From a virus: a stretch of DNA of 64,000 bases. Numbering within the stretch: position 1 is the stretch's first letter; the number at the start of each line of letters is the position of its first letter. The notes under the pieces are model-generated. The model worked only from the letters and a program-made list of their open reading frames with translations. It did not search any database and was not told where the DNA came from. A program made the translations under genes and the position numbers. Below, piece after piece: positions 1 through 8,841 of this stretch. The stretch covers positions 62,001 to 126,000 of IMG/VR virus record IMGVR_UViG_3300027749_000039; one strand, written 5' to 3'.

Positions 1-2754
1 GTAGTGACTTCTAGTTCTTATAGTATATTCATGTATGGGTATATTAGTATATTTAAGTTACCATCTACTTTTTGTAATGTAGGTGATATATTACAAATTT
101 CTTGTCAGAGTGTTAAAGCAAATGTTATGATTAACTACGTCTTTTCGGGTTATTATTATGCGTTTAATGACTTCAATCAGTCGATTCTAAACGCTATAAA
201 GAGCAGTAGCACACTTACTATTACTAACTTAAATAAGTTCGAAAATTCGTCTGTATTGCTGTCTAATTTTGAAGCACATCCTATATCTAATGGCTATAAT
301 TTAACTTATGATAGCAATATTTACACTATTGCGCCAAGATTTAATAATTATACTGCTTATAAGTCATTAGAAACCGATATAAATAGCGTATATGGTTCTA
401 TTGCTTATACATCAAGTATGATATATGCTAATACATATAATCTATTTGGATATACTCCAAAGTATAGTTTATTAAATTATTTATCATCTATAAATAGTGG
501 ATTTACTGCAAGTAAAAAATTCTTTACTATGCCAGAATATAGCAATCTTCCTTGTAATCATGCGGGTAGTTTTACTTCAAGTAATATCTACTACGATTCA
601 AATCAACCTATGGTTGGAACTGCAAGTTATCCTAAAAATAAATTATTATTTGGTAATGATTTAAAATTTGAATATGAATCATTATGGATTAATACATTTG
701 TTGATTTAACTTTACATACTGATATGGGTATTTTCACTAAAACAAGAGCTTTAATAACTGATAAGTATTATGATTCTAGTTTTAATGGATGGGCATTAAT
801 TTTTAGCGATAATATAATTAAAACTGATGATGGTATAACACATTATGGTATTTCATTAAATACCATAGATATAATTTCAAGAAATACATTAGATAAAATT
901 TCCGAAGATTTAGAAATATTTAATAATTTAAATAAACCATTAGTATCTAAAAAATACAATTCGGGTTTATATTATATGAATATTTATGATAATCCAATTA
1001 AAACTAAATTAAACACAGATTCTTATACTAAAATATTATTATCCGATGGTGATATTAAGAAATATATAAGTTCAATTATTTATACTAATTCAGGTAATAT
1101 ACTTACATTAAATGTATTAAACATTGCTAAAACCGAAGTTTTAAATATAAATAATACATTTAATGTAAGTAGTAAATTAGCATTAAATACAGTCGGATTG
1201 GACTCAATAAATGGAACACTATTAGGATATATTAATTTTACTGGTGGAACTGGTTCATCACAACAATTAAATCCAAGTTATAATGGTATAAATTCTATTA
1301 CTAAATTAGATAATTATGATGTATTAGTTAATACATCTTATTTGAATATACCTTCTGCATTAGATACTGGAACATTAACAGTTAATATATTTGATCCATT
1401 TTTTAACTATCAGCCAGTTAATCTTTTAGATGTGGGAGATGACGCAATGTATAAAATACCTACTATATTAAATAATTCTAATTTATATTCGTTAGGATTA
1501 ACAAATAGTTTAGTTAATTTGAATACAGATAAACCCGCTTTTAGATTAGTTGATGGTTTAGATATAGATACATTAGCAGCTAATTATCACTGGATTTTAG
1601 AAGCTGAAATATCAGATGCGATAATTGGATTAGATACAAATGGAATAGTTTGGTATAAAGGTATATGGCATTATGGTCGTTGGTTTGGCGGAACTTGGTA
1701 TTCAGGAACTTGGATTACCGGAGATTGGTATAAAGGTAATTGGCATTCAATGGAAATAACTGATAATGTTACTAGTGTTAGCGTAGGCAATTCATCTTAC
1801 GATAATTACAATTCCATATGGTATAATGGACGTTGGTATGATGGTAAATGGGAATCTGGTACATGGCTTAACGGTCGTTGGTATGGTGGAACTTGGACTA
1901 CTGGTTTATGGTATAATGGCGTTTGGAATGACGGAACATGGATGTCTGGTTTATTCTCTGGTGGTGTCTGGGTAAGAGGTAATTGGAAATCAGGAACTTT
2001 TAATTCATTTAACAAACCTGCTTATTGGTTAAATGGTTCATTTTATAATGGAGATTTTCAAAATGGTATGTGGTATAATGGTATTTTTGGTTTAGACTAT
2101 AATATTGTAAATAAATTTGGCTCATTGGCTTCAAATAGTCGTAATGCTATATGGCAAGGAGGTGTTTGGGCTTCGGGTAATTTCTATTCTTATGAAAATA
2201 TAATTGGAGGAACGGTAAGTCCTTCAACAATTCATAAATATTCAACTTGGAAAACAGGCAATTGGAATACAGGTAATTTCTATGGTGGTATAGTATATAA
2301 TACTAATTTTAATAGCGGAAATTGGTATTCAGGCATAAATAAAGACATAGAAGTAATTGGTGTAGATTTATCTACAAATCAATTAACATTAAACGGTATA
2401 TTTAGATTTAATATAGGGGATTATGTTAATGTATTAAGTGATGGAACAACAACTCCTTATTACAATATAGGAAATTATAATAATCCAGGTAGATATAGTG
2501 TTGCTTTAACTGAATATGATTATACAAAAAAATGGACTTATTTAACTTTGAATTATAACTTAGGTAGTCTTAGTATAACTGGAACATATTCAGCAACTGC
2601 AAGCACAAATATAGATACTGGTTTAAGATTAGTAAGTAAATTTACAGCTATACCTTGGTATGGTGGTATATGGGAAAATGGTATTTATGAAAGTGGAACT
2701 TTTTATGGTGGTATGTGGTATAGGGGAGTTTTTGATGGTGTATGGGGAGTTTAA
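1..2754 (+). CDS. Large fibre-like virion protein with aromatic period-5 repeats (5' end outside window)
   Basis: The reading frame is open to the left edge, so the true start is probably upstream; at least 916 residues are visible. The N-terminal half is rich in Asn, Ser, Tyr and Thr with no motif I recognise. From about residue 550 to 740, and again at the C-terminus, the chain becomes a run of five-residue units of the form W-x-x-G-x, for example GTWYSGTWITGDWYKG. This resembles pentapeptide-repeat geometry (small residue, x, large hydrophobic) with Trp or Phe in the core position. The same repeat type occurs in the 2339-aa protein at 33584-40603, so the two are probably paralogous tail or fibre proteins. 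The exact role (fibre, baseplate or capsid decoration) cannot be read from sequence. Confidence 0.75.
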   Translation, partial: VVTSSSYSIFMYGYISIFKLPSTFCNVGDILQISCQSVKANVMINYVFSGYYYAFNDFNQSILNAIKSSSTLTITNLNKFENSSVLLSNFEAHPISNGYNLTYDSNIYTIAPRFNNYTAYKSLETDINSVYGSIAYTSSMIYANTYNLFGYTPKYSLLNYLSSINSGFTASKKFFTMPEYSNLPCNHAGSFTSSNIYYDSNQPMVGTASYPKNKLLFGNDLKFEYESLWINTFVDLTLHTDMGIFTKTRALITDKYYDSSFNGWALIFSDNIIKTDDGITHYGISLNTIDIISRNTLDKISEDLEIFNNLNKPLVSKKYNSGLYYMNIYDNPIKTKLNTDSYTKILLSDGDIKKYISSIIYTNSGNILTLNVLNIAKTEVLNINNTFNVSSKLALNTVGLDSINGTLLGYINFTGGTGSSQQLNPSYNGINSITKLDNYDVLVNTSYLNIPSALDTGTLTVNIFDPFFNYQPVNLLDVGDDAMYKIPTILNNSNLYSLGLTNSLVNLNTDKPAFRLVDGLDIDTLAANYHWILEAEISDAIIGLDTNGIVWYKGIWHYGRWFGGTWYSGTWITGDWYKGNWHSMEITDNVTSVSVGNSSYDNYNSIWYNGRWYDGKWESGTWLNGRWYGGTWTTGLWYNGVWNDGTWMSGLFSGGVWVRGNWKSGTFNSFNKPAYWLNGSFYNGDFQNGMWYNGIFGLDYNIVNKFGSLASNSRNAIWQGGVWASGNFYSYENIIGGTVSPSTIHKYSTWKTGNWNTGNFYGGIVYNTNFNSGNWYSGINKDIEVIGVDLSTNQLTLNGIFRFNIGDYVNVLSDGTTTPYYNIGNYNNPGRYSVALTEYDYTKKWTYLTLNYNLGSLSITGTYSATASTNIDTGLRLVSKFTAIPWYGGIWENGIYESGTFYGGMWYRGVFDGVWGV

Positions 2755-2766
2755 TTTTAAATAATA

Positions 2767-2773
2767 ATATATA
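2767..2773 (+). promoter_or_regulatory. ATATATA box 4 nt before ATG (late-type promoter candidate)
   Basis: ATATATA ends four bases before the ATG at 2778. The same box and spacing precede seven other genes in the window. It resembles the T4 late promoter TATAAATA, which would place the transcript start at or next to the ATG. Confidence 0.5.
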
Positions 2774-2777
2774 GTAT

Positions 2778-3143
2778 ATGAGAAAGTTTACAATCTATTT
2801 AAAAGAGGCTGAAGAAGCAAAAATTGATTCAAATCTTAAAGATGAATTAACAGAAATGATTAAAAAGTCATTAAATACTTCCGATAACAAAACCATTGAA
2901 GATTTTATTTCTGCTTACAAAAAAGATTCAGAAAGAAACCAAATAGAAGGATTGATAAATGATGCTGATGTATATGATTTTTACCTTAAATATATGGACG
3001 AAATAGATAATATCTTATCTGATAATAATTATTATGATGAATCACCAAGAGAATTAAATGTATTTAGTTTATACAAATATGTGGTTATAGGCACAAAAAA
3101 AGCTGTTGATTATATAATCAACAGCTTTGGAGGTGCAGAATAA
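2778..3143 (+). CDS. Small charged protein, possible packaged internal protein
   Basis: A 121-residue soluble protein, rich in Lys, Glu and Asp, without a family I recognise. It starts MRKFTIYLKEAEEAK, which loosely resembles the T4 capsid-targeting peptide MKTYQEFIAEA. The start is supported by an ATATATA box four bases upstream. Its last codons encode a long inverted repeat that works as a terminator for the convergent AAA ATPase gene on the other strand, which begins 4 bases downstream. A virion-internal role is an inference from the N-terminus and promoter class only. Confidence 0.6.
   Translation: MRKFTIYLKEAEEAKIDSNLKDELTEMIKKSLNTSDNKTIEDFISAYKKDSERNQIEGLINDADVYDFYLKYMDEIDNILSDNNYYDESPRELNVFSLYKYVVIGTKKAVDYIINSFGGAE
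3099..3128 (-). terminator. Intrinsic terminator of the AAA ATPase gene, embedded in the 3' coding end of the facing gene
   Basis: A perfect 15-bp inverted repeat (3099-3113 with 3114-3128). Read on the minus strand it is followed by a run of seven T. It therefore terminates the minus-strand ATPase gene while also coding for the C-terminus of the plus-strand gene. Confidence 0.7.
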
Positions 3144-3146
3144 TTT

Positions 3147-4235
3147 CTAACAGATTTTAAAACCTATTGTTGATCTTTTATTTATAACCTCTGCATTTTT
3201 GATAATATCAGCATTATAAATATCACCCAAAGTAGTTTCACCTTTCTTATACTCTTTACCAAGTTTCTCAGCTAATTTAGTTGCTTTTTCTTCTTCTAAA
3301 GCTTTAAACTCATAAGAAGATAGTAATCTACCTTTTCTTAGTAAGGCAACATCAACATTGTCTAATTTTGTATTAAACGTGCATACTATTTGGCATTTTG
3401 CTGATTGACCTATTAATCCATCACTTAAATTAAGTAAAGACGCAATTGGTGAGTTGGTATTTAATTCACGACTAGTGATAATTTTTTCAGCATCTTCTAT
3501 AATAAATATAGAATTAGTATTATCAAGAATTAATTTTAAGAATTGTGGAGAATCCATCATTGGTGCTATTGAATTAGGCACATATATTATATTTTTACTT
3601 ACTAAGTTTGTTAGTGTAGAAATATAAGAAGTTTTACCTGTTCCTGGTATACCATAAAATAGATGTATACCAGATTTTTTAGCATTTAATTCTTTAACAA
3701 TTTTTTCATGATTTTCAGCCAGATCGTCATTGTAATTTTCTTCAGAAAATTCGTATCTTTCTAATGGAATATAAGTGATACCTAACCCGTTTTGTGTTTG
3801 AACAATAACACCAATGCATTTAGCATTCGGCTCTTTTTTGAGTTTAAACGTTTTAATTTTTTCCAATAATTCCGCTGGATATACATTACCATAATTTAGC
3901 GAAAGTCCAGTAGAATCAGCATAACCATTTTCTATCCAAGTTCTTATCATTAAGTCTTCAAAAAAGAAATATTTAGATAATACATTACCCTCATGCGTAA
4001 ATACTTTAGCATCTGGGTATGTATCTATCAAATATTGGTTTATTGATTTTAAATCAAAATAGTCGGTAAATATATGTTTACCTTCTTCGTTTTTTAGTTT
4101 AATTACTTCGACATTACACATATTGCCATAATAATGATAATACATCTCATAGAGATTTTGTGTTGAGTTTTGTGAGCCCTCTAAAGTTATTGAGCCATTT
4201 ATGTTTGCGTTTGCAGGGTTTCTTCTATCTATCAT
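3147..4235 (-). CDS. AAA+ ATPase, Bcs1-like
   Basis: A 362-residue protein with an unassigned N-terminal domain and a C-terminal AAA+ module. The Walker A motif GIPGTGKT lies at residues 195-202, the Walker B motif IFIIED at about 243-248, a sensor TFNT at 286-289 and an arginine-finger-like RKGR near 300-303. These fit the Bcs1-like or phage AAA proteins that remodel other proteins using ATP. It is the last gene of a minus-strand run that starts upstream with the Smr and acidic-repeat genes (gap of 5 bases). The substrate is unknown. Confidence 0.85.
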   Translation of the reverse strand: MIDRRNPANANINGSITLEGSQNSTQNLYEMYYHYYGNMCNVEVIKLKNEEGKHIFTDYFDLKSINQYLIDTYPDAKVFTHEGNVLSKYFFFEDLMIRTWIENGYADSTGLSLNYGNVYPAELLEKIKTFKLKKEPNAKCIGVIVQTQNGLGITYIPLERYEFSEENYNDDLAENHEKIVKELNAKKSGIHLFYGIPGTGKTSYISTLTNLVSKNIIYVPNSIAPMMDSPQFLKLILDNTNSIFIIEDAEKIITSRELNTNSPIASLLNLSDGLIGQSAKCQIVCTFNTKLDNVDVALLRKGRLLSSYEFKALEEEKATKLAEKLGKEYKKGETTLGDIYNADIIKNAEVINKRSTIGFKIC

Positions 4236-4240
4236 AATTA

Positions 4241-4516
4241 TTATTTAAATGTTATTTTTGTACTTCCAAATCCATATAATGGATTATATTCGTTAATGCA
4301 ACTGCCAACGTGTGGATGTTGTTTTGCTATTTTATGAATAGCAGCTTTTAATACACCCGAACCTATTCCGTGTATTACGGTTATTTCAATTTCTCCTAAT
4401 GCAAGCGCCTTATCTAGTTCATATTCAAACATATCTAATTGTATTTGAAGTGAAAAGCGTGGATCATATCCGGGAGAATTAGTAATCTCAGGAGATAAAT
4501 GCAAATCTACTACCAT
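4241..4516 (-). CDS. Stand-alone Smr domain protein
   Basis: A 91-residue protein that is essentially only a Smr domain, the module found at the C-terminus of MutS2. The VDLH motif near the N-terminus, the central IHGIGSGVLKAAI block (the HGxGxGxLr signature) and the YGFGST ending fit the family. Smr domains have DNA- or RNA-nicking activity in known members. The start overlaps the stop of the acidic-repeat gene, suggesting translational coupling. A role in branched-DNA or mRNA cleavage is likely but not proven by sequence. Confidence 0.85.
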   Translation of the reverse strand: MVVDLHLSPEITNSPGYDPRFSLQIQLDMFEYELDKALALGEIEITVIHGIGSGVLKAAIHKIAKQHPHVGSCINEYNPLYGFGSTKITFK

Positions 4517-5196
4517 TTCTTTTTTACGCTGTAGCCAGCTTTATTAAGCTTAGTTCGCATTTCTTCTTTTTCTTCTGGTGTAAAATTAACTTTTACCGGA
4601 AATTCCTTACTATTAGAATCAAAGAAAGTTATTTCATAATCTTCAAATGAACACTCTATACCATAGTCATCTGGTTGATATGGATGCTCCGCACCAATAC
4701 CTTTGCCTTTTTGTACATAAAAATTGGCATCTTCATCGTCTTCTTTTGAATCGTCGGTATTCATAACTTCGTATTCATCTTCGTCCTCATCCTCATCTTC
4801 TTCGTAATCTTCGTTGTCCTCATCGTCTTTTGAATCATCGTCCTCATCTTCTTCGTCATAGTTATCATCGTCCTCATCTTCTTCGTCATAGTTATCATCG
4901 TCCTCATCTTCTTCGTCCTCATCTTCTTCGTCATCGTCCCAACTATCTCCGAAAAAATCTTTATAACCGGGAACATTTTTAAATGTATCCATACCACCCA
5001 TTCCACCAACATCAAATGCTCTACAACACATCTCTAAACATTTAATGAAGTCCTCAAATGACTCATTATTTTTATCAATATATACGATATCTTCGTCATC
5101 ACCGTCAGCATCACCAATCATATAGTTTATATGAACTTTATAGCAGTTCTTATATACTGGTTGTTCTATTTCTTTTTTACCAATTTTTATTTCCAT
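4510..5196 (-). CDS. Acidic Asp/Glu repeat protein
   Basis: A 228-residue protein with an ordinary N-terminal part (about residues 1-85), a middle of roughly 60 residues that is almost wholly Asp and Glu, and an ordinary C-terminal domain (about 160-228). The acidic block is encoded by 30-bp tandem DNA repeats and probably varies in length by slippage. Very acidic linkers of this kind occur in DNA mimics and in nucleic-acid-binding-protein partners, but no specific function is supported. It ends with TAG, overlapping the start of the Smr gene. Confidence 0.7.
   Translation of the reverse strand: MEIKIGKKEIEQPVYKNCYKVHINYMIGDADGDDEDIVYIDKNNESFEDFIKCLEMCCRAFDVGGMGGMDTFKNVPGYKDFFGDSWDDDEEDEDEEDEDDDNYDEEDEDDDNYDEEDEDDDSKDDEDNEDYEEDEDEDEDEYEVMNTDDSKEDDEDANFYVQKGKGIGAEHPYQPDDYGIECSFEDYEITFFDSNSKEFPVKVNFTPEEKEEMRTKLNKAGYSVKKKW
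4835..4922. repeat. 30-bp tandem repeat in the acidic gene
   Basis: Two complete identical 30-bp units (4835-4864 and 4865-4894) and a partial third unit to 4922. They encode alternating Asp/Glu blocks broken by Asn-Tyr. Confidence 0.9.
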
Positions 5197-5200
5197 AATT

Positions 5201-6754
5201 TTAGTTATTTACTTCTTCGTTATTTACTTTATATTGTTTAATTAAATCGCTATACGTTTTTACAATACCATCATTTGTTCTTACACAAATCATAGAAGCA
5301 CCTATTTTCTTTACATCATCTACACCCATAGCACCCATTAATTCTCTTACCTCATGAACTATGTTTTCATGGAAATTAAATACTCTTACACGTTTTTCTT
5401 CTGGGTCAAGTCCTCTTACTAACTTTTTATCTTGTGTAGCTATACCTACTGGGCAAGTATTGTTATTACATTCTCTCGCTTGAATACAACCAAGTGACAT
5501 CATAAATGCTCTTGCGGCATTTACGCCATCTGCACCAAGTGCTAATAGCTTTATTATATCAAAGGAAGTTGTTGCTTTACCAGAAGCGATTACTCTTATA
5601 TCCTTTCTTAGGTTGTATTTAATTAAAACCCGATTAACTTGAATAAGTGCGTCTATAAGTGGAGTTCCAACATAGTTGGTAAATACTAACGGTGCAGCAC
5701 CAGTTCCACCTTCACCACCATCTAATGTTATAAAATCAGGGTAGCAGTCTATCTCTTTCATTTTAGAAACTAATTCATCAAATTGTTCTATATCACCCAA
5801 GCATAATTTTATACCAATAGGTTTACCGCCTGACATGCATCTTAATTTATAGATGAATTGTATCATTTCAACATTATTGCTAAAAGCTGTATGATAAGGT
5901 GGACTCATTACATCGGTTCCAGGAGTTGTATTTCTTATTTTAGATATTTCAGCCGTATTTTTAGCTGCTGGTAATATACCACCGTGTCCAGGTTTGGCAC
6001 CTTGTGATAGCTTTATTTCTATCATCTTAACTTGTGGACGAATAGCATTCTTTTCAAAAATAGCATCATTAAAATAACGCTTACCGTCTTTATCAATTCC
6101 AGAGCCAAAGTATCCTGTTCCTATTTGGAAGCATATATCACCACCATATTCTAAATGGTAGGGAGATAAGCCACCTTCACCGGTATTATGATAGAAATTA
6201 CCCAATTTAGCACCACCATTTAGAGCTTTTACAGCAGCTTCGGATAGTGCACCAAATGACATTGCTGATATATTGTATATTGAGGCGCAATAAGGTTTAG
6301 AGCAGAATTTTGAACCAATTAGAAATCTTGGTTCTTTAATTGAATTGTAATCAATTGGATAGAGATTATGTTTGAGAAACTCATAACCTTTTTCATAGAC
6401 GTTTAATTGTGTACCAAATGGTACGGTGTTTGGATCTTTTTTAGATTTTTGATAAATATCGGAACGTCTTTCCCTATTAATTGGTGTTCCATTTATATTA
6501 TCTTCAATAGCGTATTGTTGTATTTTTGACCTTTCATTTTCAAAAACCCATCTGAGCCTACCAATAATTGGATAATTTCTTAAAATAGAGTGATGAGTTT
6601 GAAATACATCATGTATATAAACTATTAATCCTATACTTAGTATAGCAGTTGTTATATAAGACAGCTCTGTATGTTTAAAATAAAGGTATGTAATTGAAGA
6701 AGCTAATAATACTAATAAATAGATGAGTATTCTTTGTCTCGTTAAGTGGCTCAT
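5201..6754 (-). CDS. FMN-binding glutamate-synthase-like membrane flavoprotein
   Basis: A 517-residue protein with two N-terminal hydrophobic segments (about residues 8-50), followed by the FMN-binding barrel of the glutamate synthase large subunit. Recognisable parts are the FGALSEAAVKALNGGA region, the GQGAKPGHGG-type block (here SQGAKPGHGG), TLDGGEGGTGAAP, and a Cys cluster CIQARECNNNTC near residues 425-440 of the iron-sulfur type. The glutamine amidotransferase domain is absent, as in the 'FMN-binding glutamate synthase family' of bacteria. It would act at the inner membrane on amino-group or redox metabolism. Its start overlaps (ATGA) the stop of the small membrane gene upstream. It is an unusual metabolic gene for a phage. 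Confidence 0.85.
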   Translation of the reverse strand: MSHLTRQRILIYLLVLLASSITYLYFKHTELSYITTAILSIGLIVYIHDVFQTHHSILRNYPIIGRLRWVFENERSKIQQYAIEDNINGTPINRERRSDIYQKSKKDPNTVPFGTQLNVYEKGYEFLKHNLYPIDYNSIKEPRFLIGSKFCSKPYCASIYNISAMSFGALSEAAVKALNGGAKLGNFYHNTGEGGLSPYHLEYGGDICFQIGTGYFGSGIDKDGKRYFNDAIFEKNAIRPQVKMIEIKLSQGAKPGHGGILPAAKNTAEISKIRNTTPGTDVMSPPYHTAFSNNVEMIQFIYKLRCMSGGKPIGIKLCLGDIEQFDELVSKMKEIDCYPDFITLDGGEGGTGAAPLVFTNYVGTPLIDALIQVNRVLIKYNLRKDIRVIASGKATTSFDIIKLLALGADGVNAARAFMMSLGCIQARECNNNTCPVGIATQDKKLVRGLDPEEKRVRVFNFHENIVHEVRELMGAMGVDDVKKIGASMICVRTNDGIVKTYSDLIKQYKVNNEEVNN

Positions 6755-6957
6755 GATTTTCTTTTTAAAAGGTAAAAAAGATGAATTGTAATAATAGCAA
6801 CATTTGTAAATACAATAGGCATGTCATTTTTTAATGCAGCGTATGTAATCCATAATGCACATGCTATACAACTTGTTATCCTTAACTTAAAGATACTCTT
6901 AAAAGTAAAGGATAACAAGGTTATTATAGTGGCGACATATCCTAATATATCAATCAT
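6751..6957 (-). CDS. Small YgjV-like inner-membrane protein
   Basis: A 68-residue protein made almost entirely of membrane segments. The pattern (GYVATIITLLSF, then KLRITSCIACALWITYA, then a final hydrophobic helix with an IHLFYLLKR end) fits the YgjV/CBU_0592-like small membrane proteins, distantly similar to SemiSWEET half transporters. It overlaps by ATGA with both its neighbours, so the 109-aa gene, this gene and the glutamate-synthase-like gene form one coupled unit. A shared membrane role with the flavoprotein is an inference. Confidence 0.6.
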   Translation of the reverse strand: MIDILGYVATIITLLSFTFKSIFKLRITSCIACALWITYAALKNDMPIVFTNVAIITIHLFYLLKRKS

Positions 6958-7283
6958 TTAAATAATTTCATTTTGTAAAAACTATCAATATAGGCTTCTT
7001 CGGTTTCTATATTTAGAAGATTTGGATTTATGACTGAGTCACGTTTGTTATAAAAATCATAATAACCAGATTTTGTTCTTTTAGTCATTTTATTAACAGT
7101 ATTTTCATCCACTTCTTCATCTAAGATAGATAAGTAGTTGTCATAATCCAAAAGTTCATAAAACTTAGTTATTCCCAACTTTAACTTTTCGATGAACTTT
7201 TCATTTCCTTCCTTTACAAGGAAAGTTGTCCAAGTTTCACCTTCATTACCGCAGTATTCTTCTATCTCGATATATGTTTTCAT
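6954..7283 (-). CDS. Hypothetical protein, 109 aa
   Basis: A 109-residue acidic soluble protein of no family I recognise, starting MKTYIEIEEYCGNEGE. It is packed between YqeY (TAATG overlap) and the small membrane protein (ATGA overlap), so it is translated with them. Confidence 0.65.
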   Translation of the reverse strand: MKTYIEIEEYCGNEGETWTTFLVKEGNEKFIEKLKLGITKFYELLDYDNYLSILDEEVDENTVNKMTKRTKSGYYDFYNKRDSVINPNLLNIETEEAYIDSFYKMKLFK

Positions 7284-7723
7284 TATGCCAACATTTTTTT
7301 AGCGATATCTGAAATTGTTTTACCATCTGCTTTACCGATAAGCTTCTTTGAAACTAAGCCTATTACTTTACCCATTTCACGGATAGAAGTTGCACCAGTT
7401 TCGTTAATAGCTGATTTAACTTCAGCTTCGATTTCGGCTTCAGACATTTGTTTAGGTAAAAACTTTTCGATAACAGAAATCTCGAATATTTCTTTATCAG
7501 CCAATTCTTTTCTATTATTTTCATTAAAGATAGTTGCAGATTCTTGACGTTGTTTAACCATCCTCTGCAATTCTTTCATTCTAACATCTTCGGTAATTTC
7601 TTTACCAGAAGTATTTAATGTTAAAAATGCTGCTTTAATACCTCTTAAAGCACCTAATGTTTCTGCGTCTTTTGACTTCATGGCTTCCTTCATGGATTCC
7701 ATTACTTGTGTTTCTAAACTCAT
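7283..7723 (-). CDS. YqeY / GatB-tail-like protein
   Basis: A 146-residue protein matching the YqeY family across its length (KEAMKSKDAETLGALRGIKAA near the start; KFLPKQMSEAEIEA in the middle; GKVIGLVSKKLIGKADG near the end). YqeY resembles the tRNA-binding tail of the GatB subunit of tRNA-dependent amidotransferase. I chose the ATG at 7723 rather than the upstream TTG, which lies inside the end of the neighbouring gene. Its presence beside an archaeal-type AspRS in the same run is suggestive but not proof of a common pathway. Confidence 0.9.
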   Translation of the reverse strand: MSLETQVMESMKEAMKSKDAETLGALRGIKAAFLTLNTSGKEITEDVRMKELQRMVKQRQESATIFNENNRKELADKEIFEISVIEKFLPKQMSEAEIEAEVKSAINETGATSIREMGKVIGLVSKKLIGKADGKTISDIAKKMLA

Positions 7724-7737
7724 ATAATTTGTTTTAT

Positions 7738-8289
7738 TTACCAATTAATAATTGCTACTCTAGTAGAGGTGCCAGTTCTTGAACCTTCACGAAGTTCAGT
7801 TTTAACTGATAATCCTTTGTTTTTTAACTCTTGAACTAATTCTTTACTTACATTATGTTCCGACCGAGAAGTAAATCCATCTTCTTTATCAATTTCAATT
7901 ACTTCTAATATCCTTTCTACTTCAGAATCAATTCTAGCTTTTTCTTTTACAAGACCCTCTTCCGATAGAGAAAGTGTTATATATTCATCCATTCTTATTC
8001 TACCTAGTCTATCACCTTTTTCTCCGTCATTAATTACTTCTTGACGACCTTTTACTTCTAAAATGTTTTCATCATCATTTACATGAAGCTTGTAGGTAAT
8101 TACATACTCTGGATGCCAACCATCACTTAAGTTCCTAGTAGCGCCGCCATTTGCAGCAATAGCCGCTATAATAGATTCGAATGGAACTTCGGCTCCTCTT
8201 GTGCAGCCTTCATACCAACCAACATACTCTTCTTTAAATAAATCGAATAAACCAGCTTTTTTAAGCTCTGTTATATTTTGAATTTTCAT
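7738..8289 (-). CDS. Hypothetical protein, 183 aa
   Basis: A 183-residue soluble protein of mixed charge that I do not recognise. It has its own host-type promoter (8304-8334), so it opens the unit running down to the AAA ATPase gene. The start MKIQNITELKKAGLF follows that promoter closely. Confidence 0.65.
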   Translation of the reverse strand: MKIQNITELKKAGLFDLFKEEYVGWYEGCTRGAEVPFESIIAAIAANGGATRNLSDGWHPEYVITYKLHVNDDENILEVKGRQEVINDGEKGDRLGRIRMDEYITLSLSEEGLVKEKARIDSEVERILEVIEIDKEDGFTSRSEHNVSKELVQELKNKGLSVKTELREGSRTGTSTRVAIINW

Positions 8290-8303
8290 TGATTTAATTT
8301 TAG

Positions 8304-8334
8304 TAAAGATACAAAATTATTTTTAGATAGCAAA
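8304..8334 (-). promoter_or_regulatory. Host-type (Bacteroidetes) promoter
   Basis: On the minus strand: TTTG (8331-8334), 19 bases, then TATCTTTA (8304-8311). It lies 14 bases before the ATG at 8289. Confidence 0.65.
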
Positions 8335-8766
8335 ATTTGTTTCTAAAAGTTGTGTTAAAGTTAAAAATCTATGAAATGATTTTTCTTTTATTTGTTCTAT
8401 GTTTAGAAAACCAGCCCAATCTACTTCTTCTATTTGAAGTTGTTCTATTGGAACAATTTCGGATGCTAAGCCAATTTCAGATAAATCATTTATTTTAACT
8501 AAATAAAGATAAACTATTTTATGTATATCTTTTTTCTTATTATAATAAATAACCTCGATTGGAGTTTCTGTATTTAAAATCATTTTTTCGGTGATAGTAA
8601 TACCTACTTCTTCTTTGGTTTCACGAATAGCAGCTTCTATAAGCTTTTCACCTTCATCAACCCCGCCTTTTGCTGGACTATATGTTCCAACCCAAGAGCC
8701 GTTAGTTGGGTGGCAGAAAAGTATTTTATTTTTATAAATTATACAAGTTCCAGCGGATATTTTCAT
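8323..8766 (-). CDS. Nudix (MutT-like) hydrolase
   Basis: A 147-residue protein with a complete Nudix box: GGVDEGEK, then seven residues, then RETKEEVGI (pattern Gx5Ex7RExxEExG). It would hydrolyse a nucleoside diphosphate linked to another moiety, for example an oxidised dNTP, an alarmone or an NAD-like compound. The longer frame would start at 8817, upstream of the promoter at 8788-8818, so the ATG at 8766 (MKISAGTCI) is taken as the start. Specificity cannot be told from the sequence. Confidence 0.85.
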   Translation of the reverse strand: MKISAGTCIIYKNKILFCHPTNGSWVGTYSPAKGGVDEGEKLIEAAIRETKEEVGITITEKMILNTETPIEVIYYNKKKDIHKIVYLYLVKINDLSEIGLASEIVPIEQLQIEEVDWAGFLNIEQIKEKSFHRFLTLTQLLETNFAI

Positions 8767-8787
8767 TTTCTTTTTCTTTTTATATGA

Positions 8788-8818
8788 CAAAGATACTAAT
8801 TTTATATTGATTTTCAAA
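8788..8818 (-). promoter_or_regulatory. Host-type (Bacteroidetes) promoter for the Nudix gene
   Basis: On the minus strand: TTTG (8815-8818), 19 bases, TATCTTTG (8788-8795), then 21 bases to the ATG at 8766. It excludes the longer upstream start. Confidence 0.8.
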
Positions 8819-8841
8819 ATAAATAATTATTTTTAATTTTA

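Noticed and set aside
1806-2015. Reverse-strand frame opposite the W/G repeats
   Set aside because: It is a Pro/His/Gln-rich shadow created by the repeat codons; similar shadows occur across 33584-40603.
6954-7283. N-terminus MKTYIEIEEY as a packaging signal
   Set aside because: Superficially like T4 MKTYQEF, but the gene is tightly coupled within a host-promoter metabolic run and lacks the ATATATA box.
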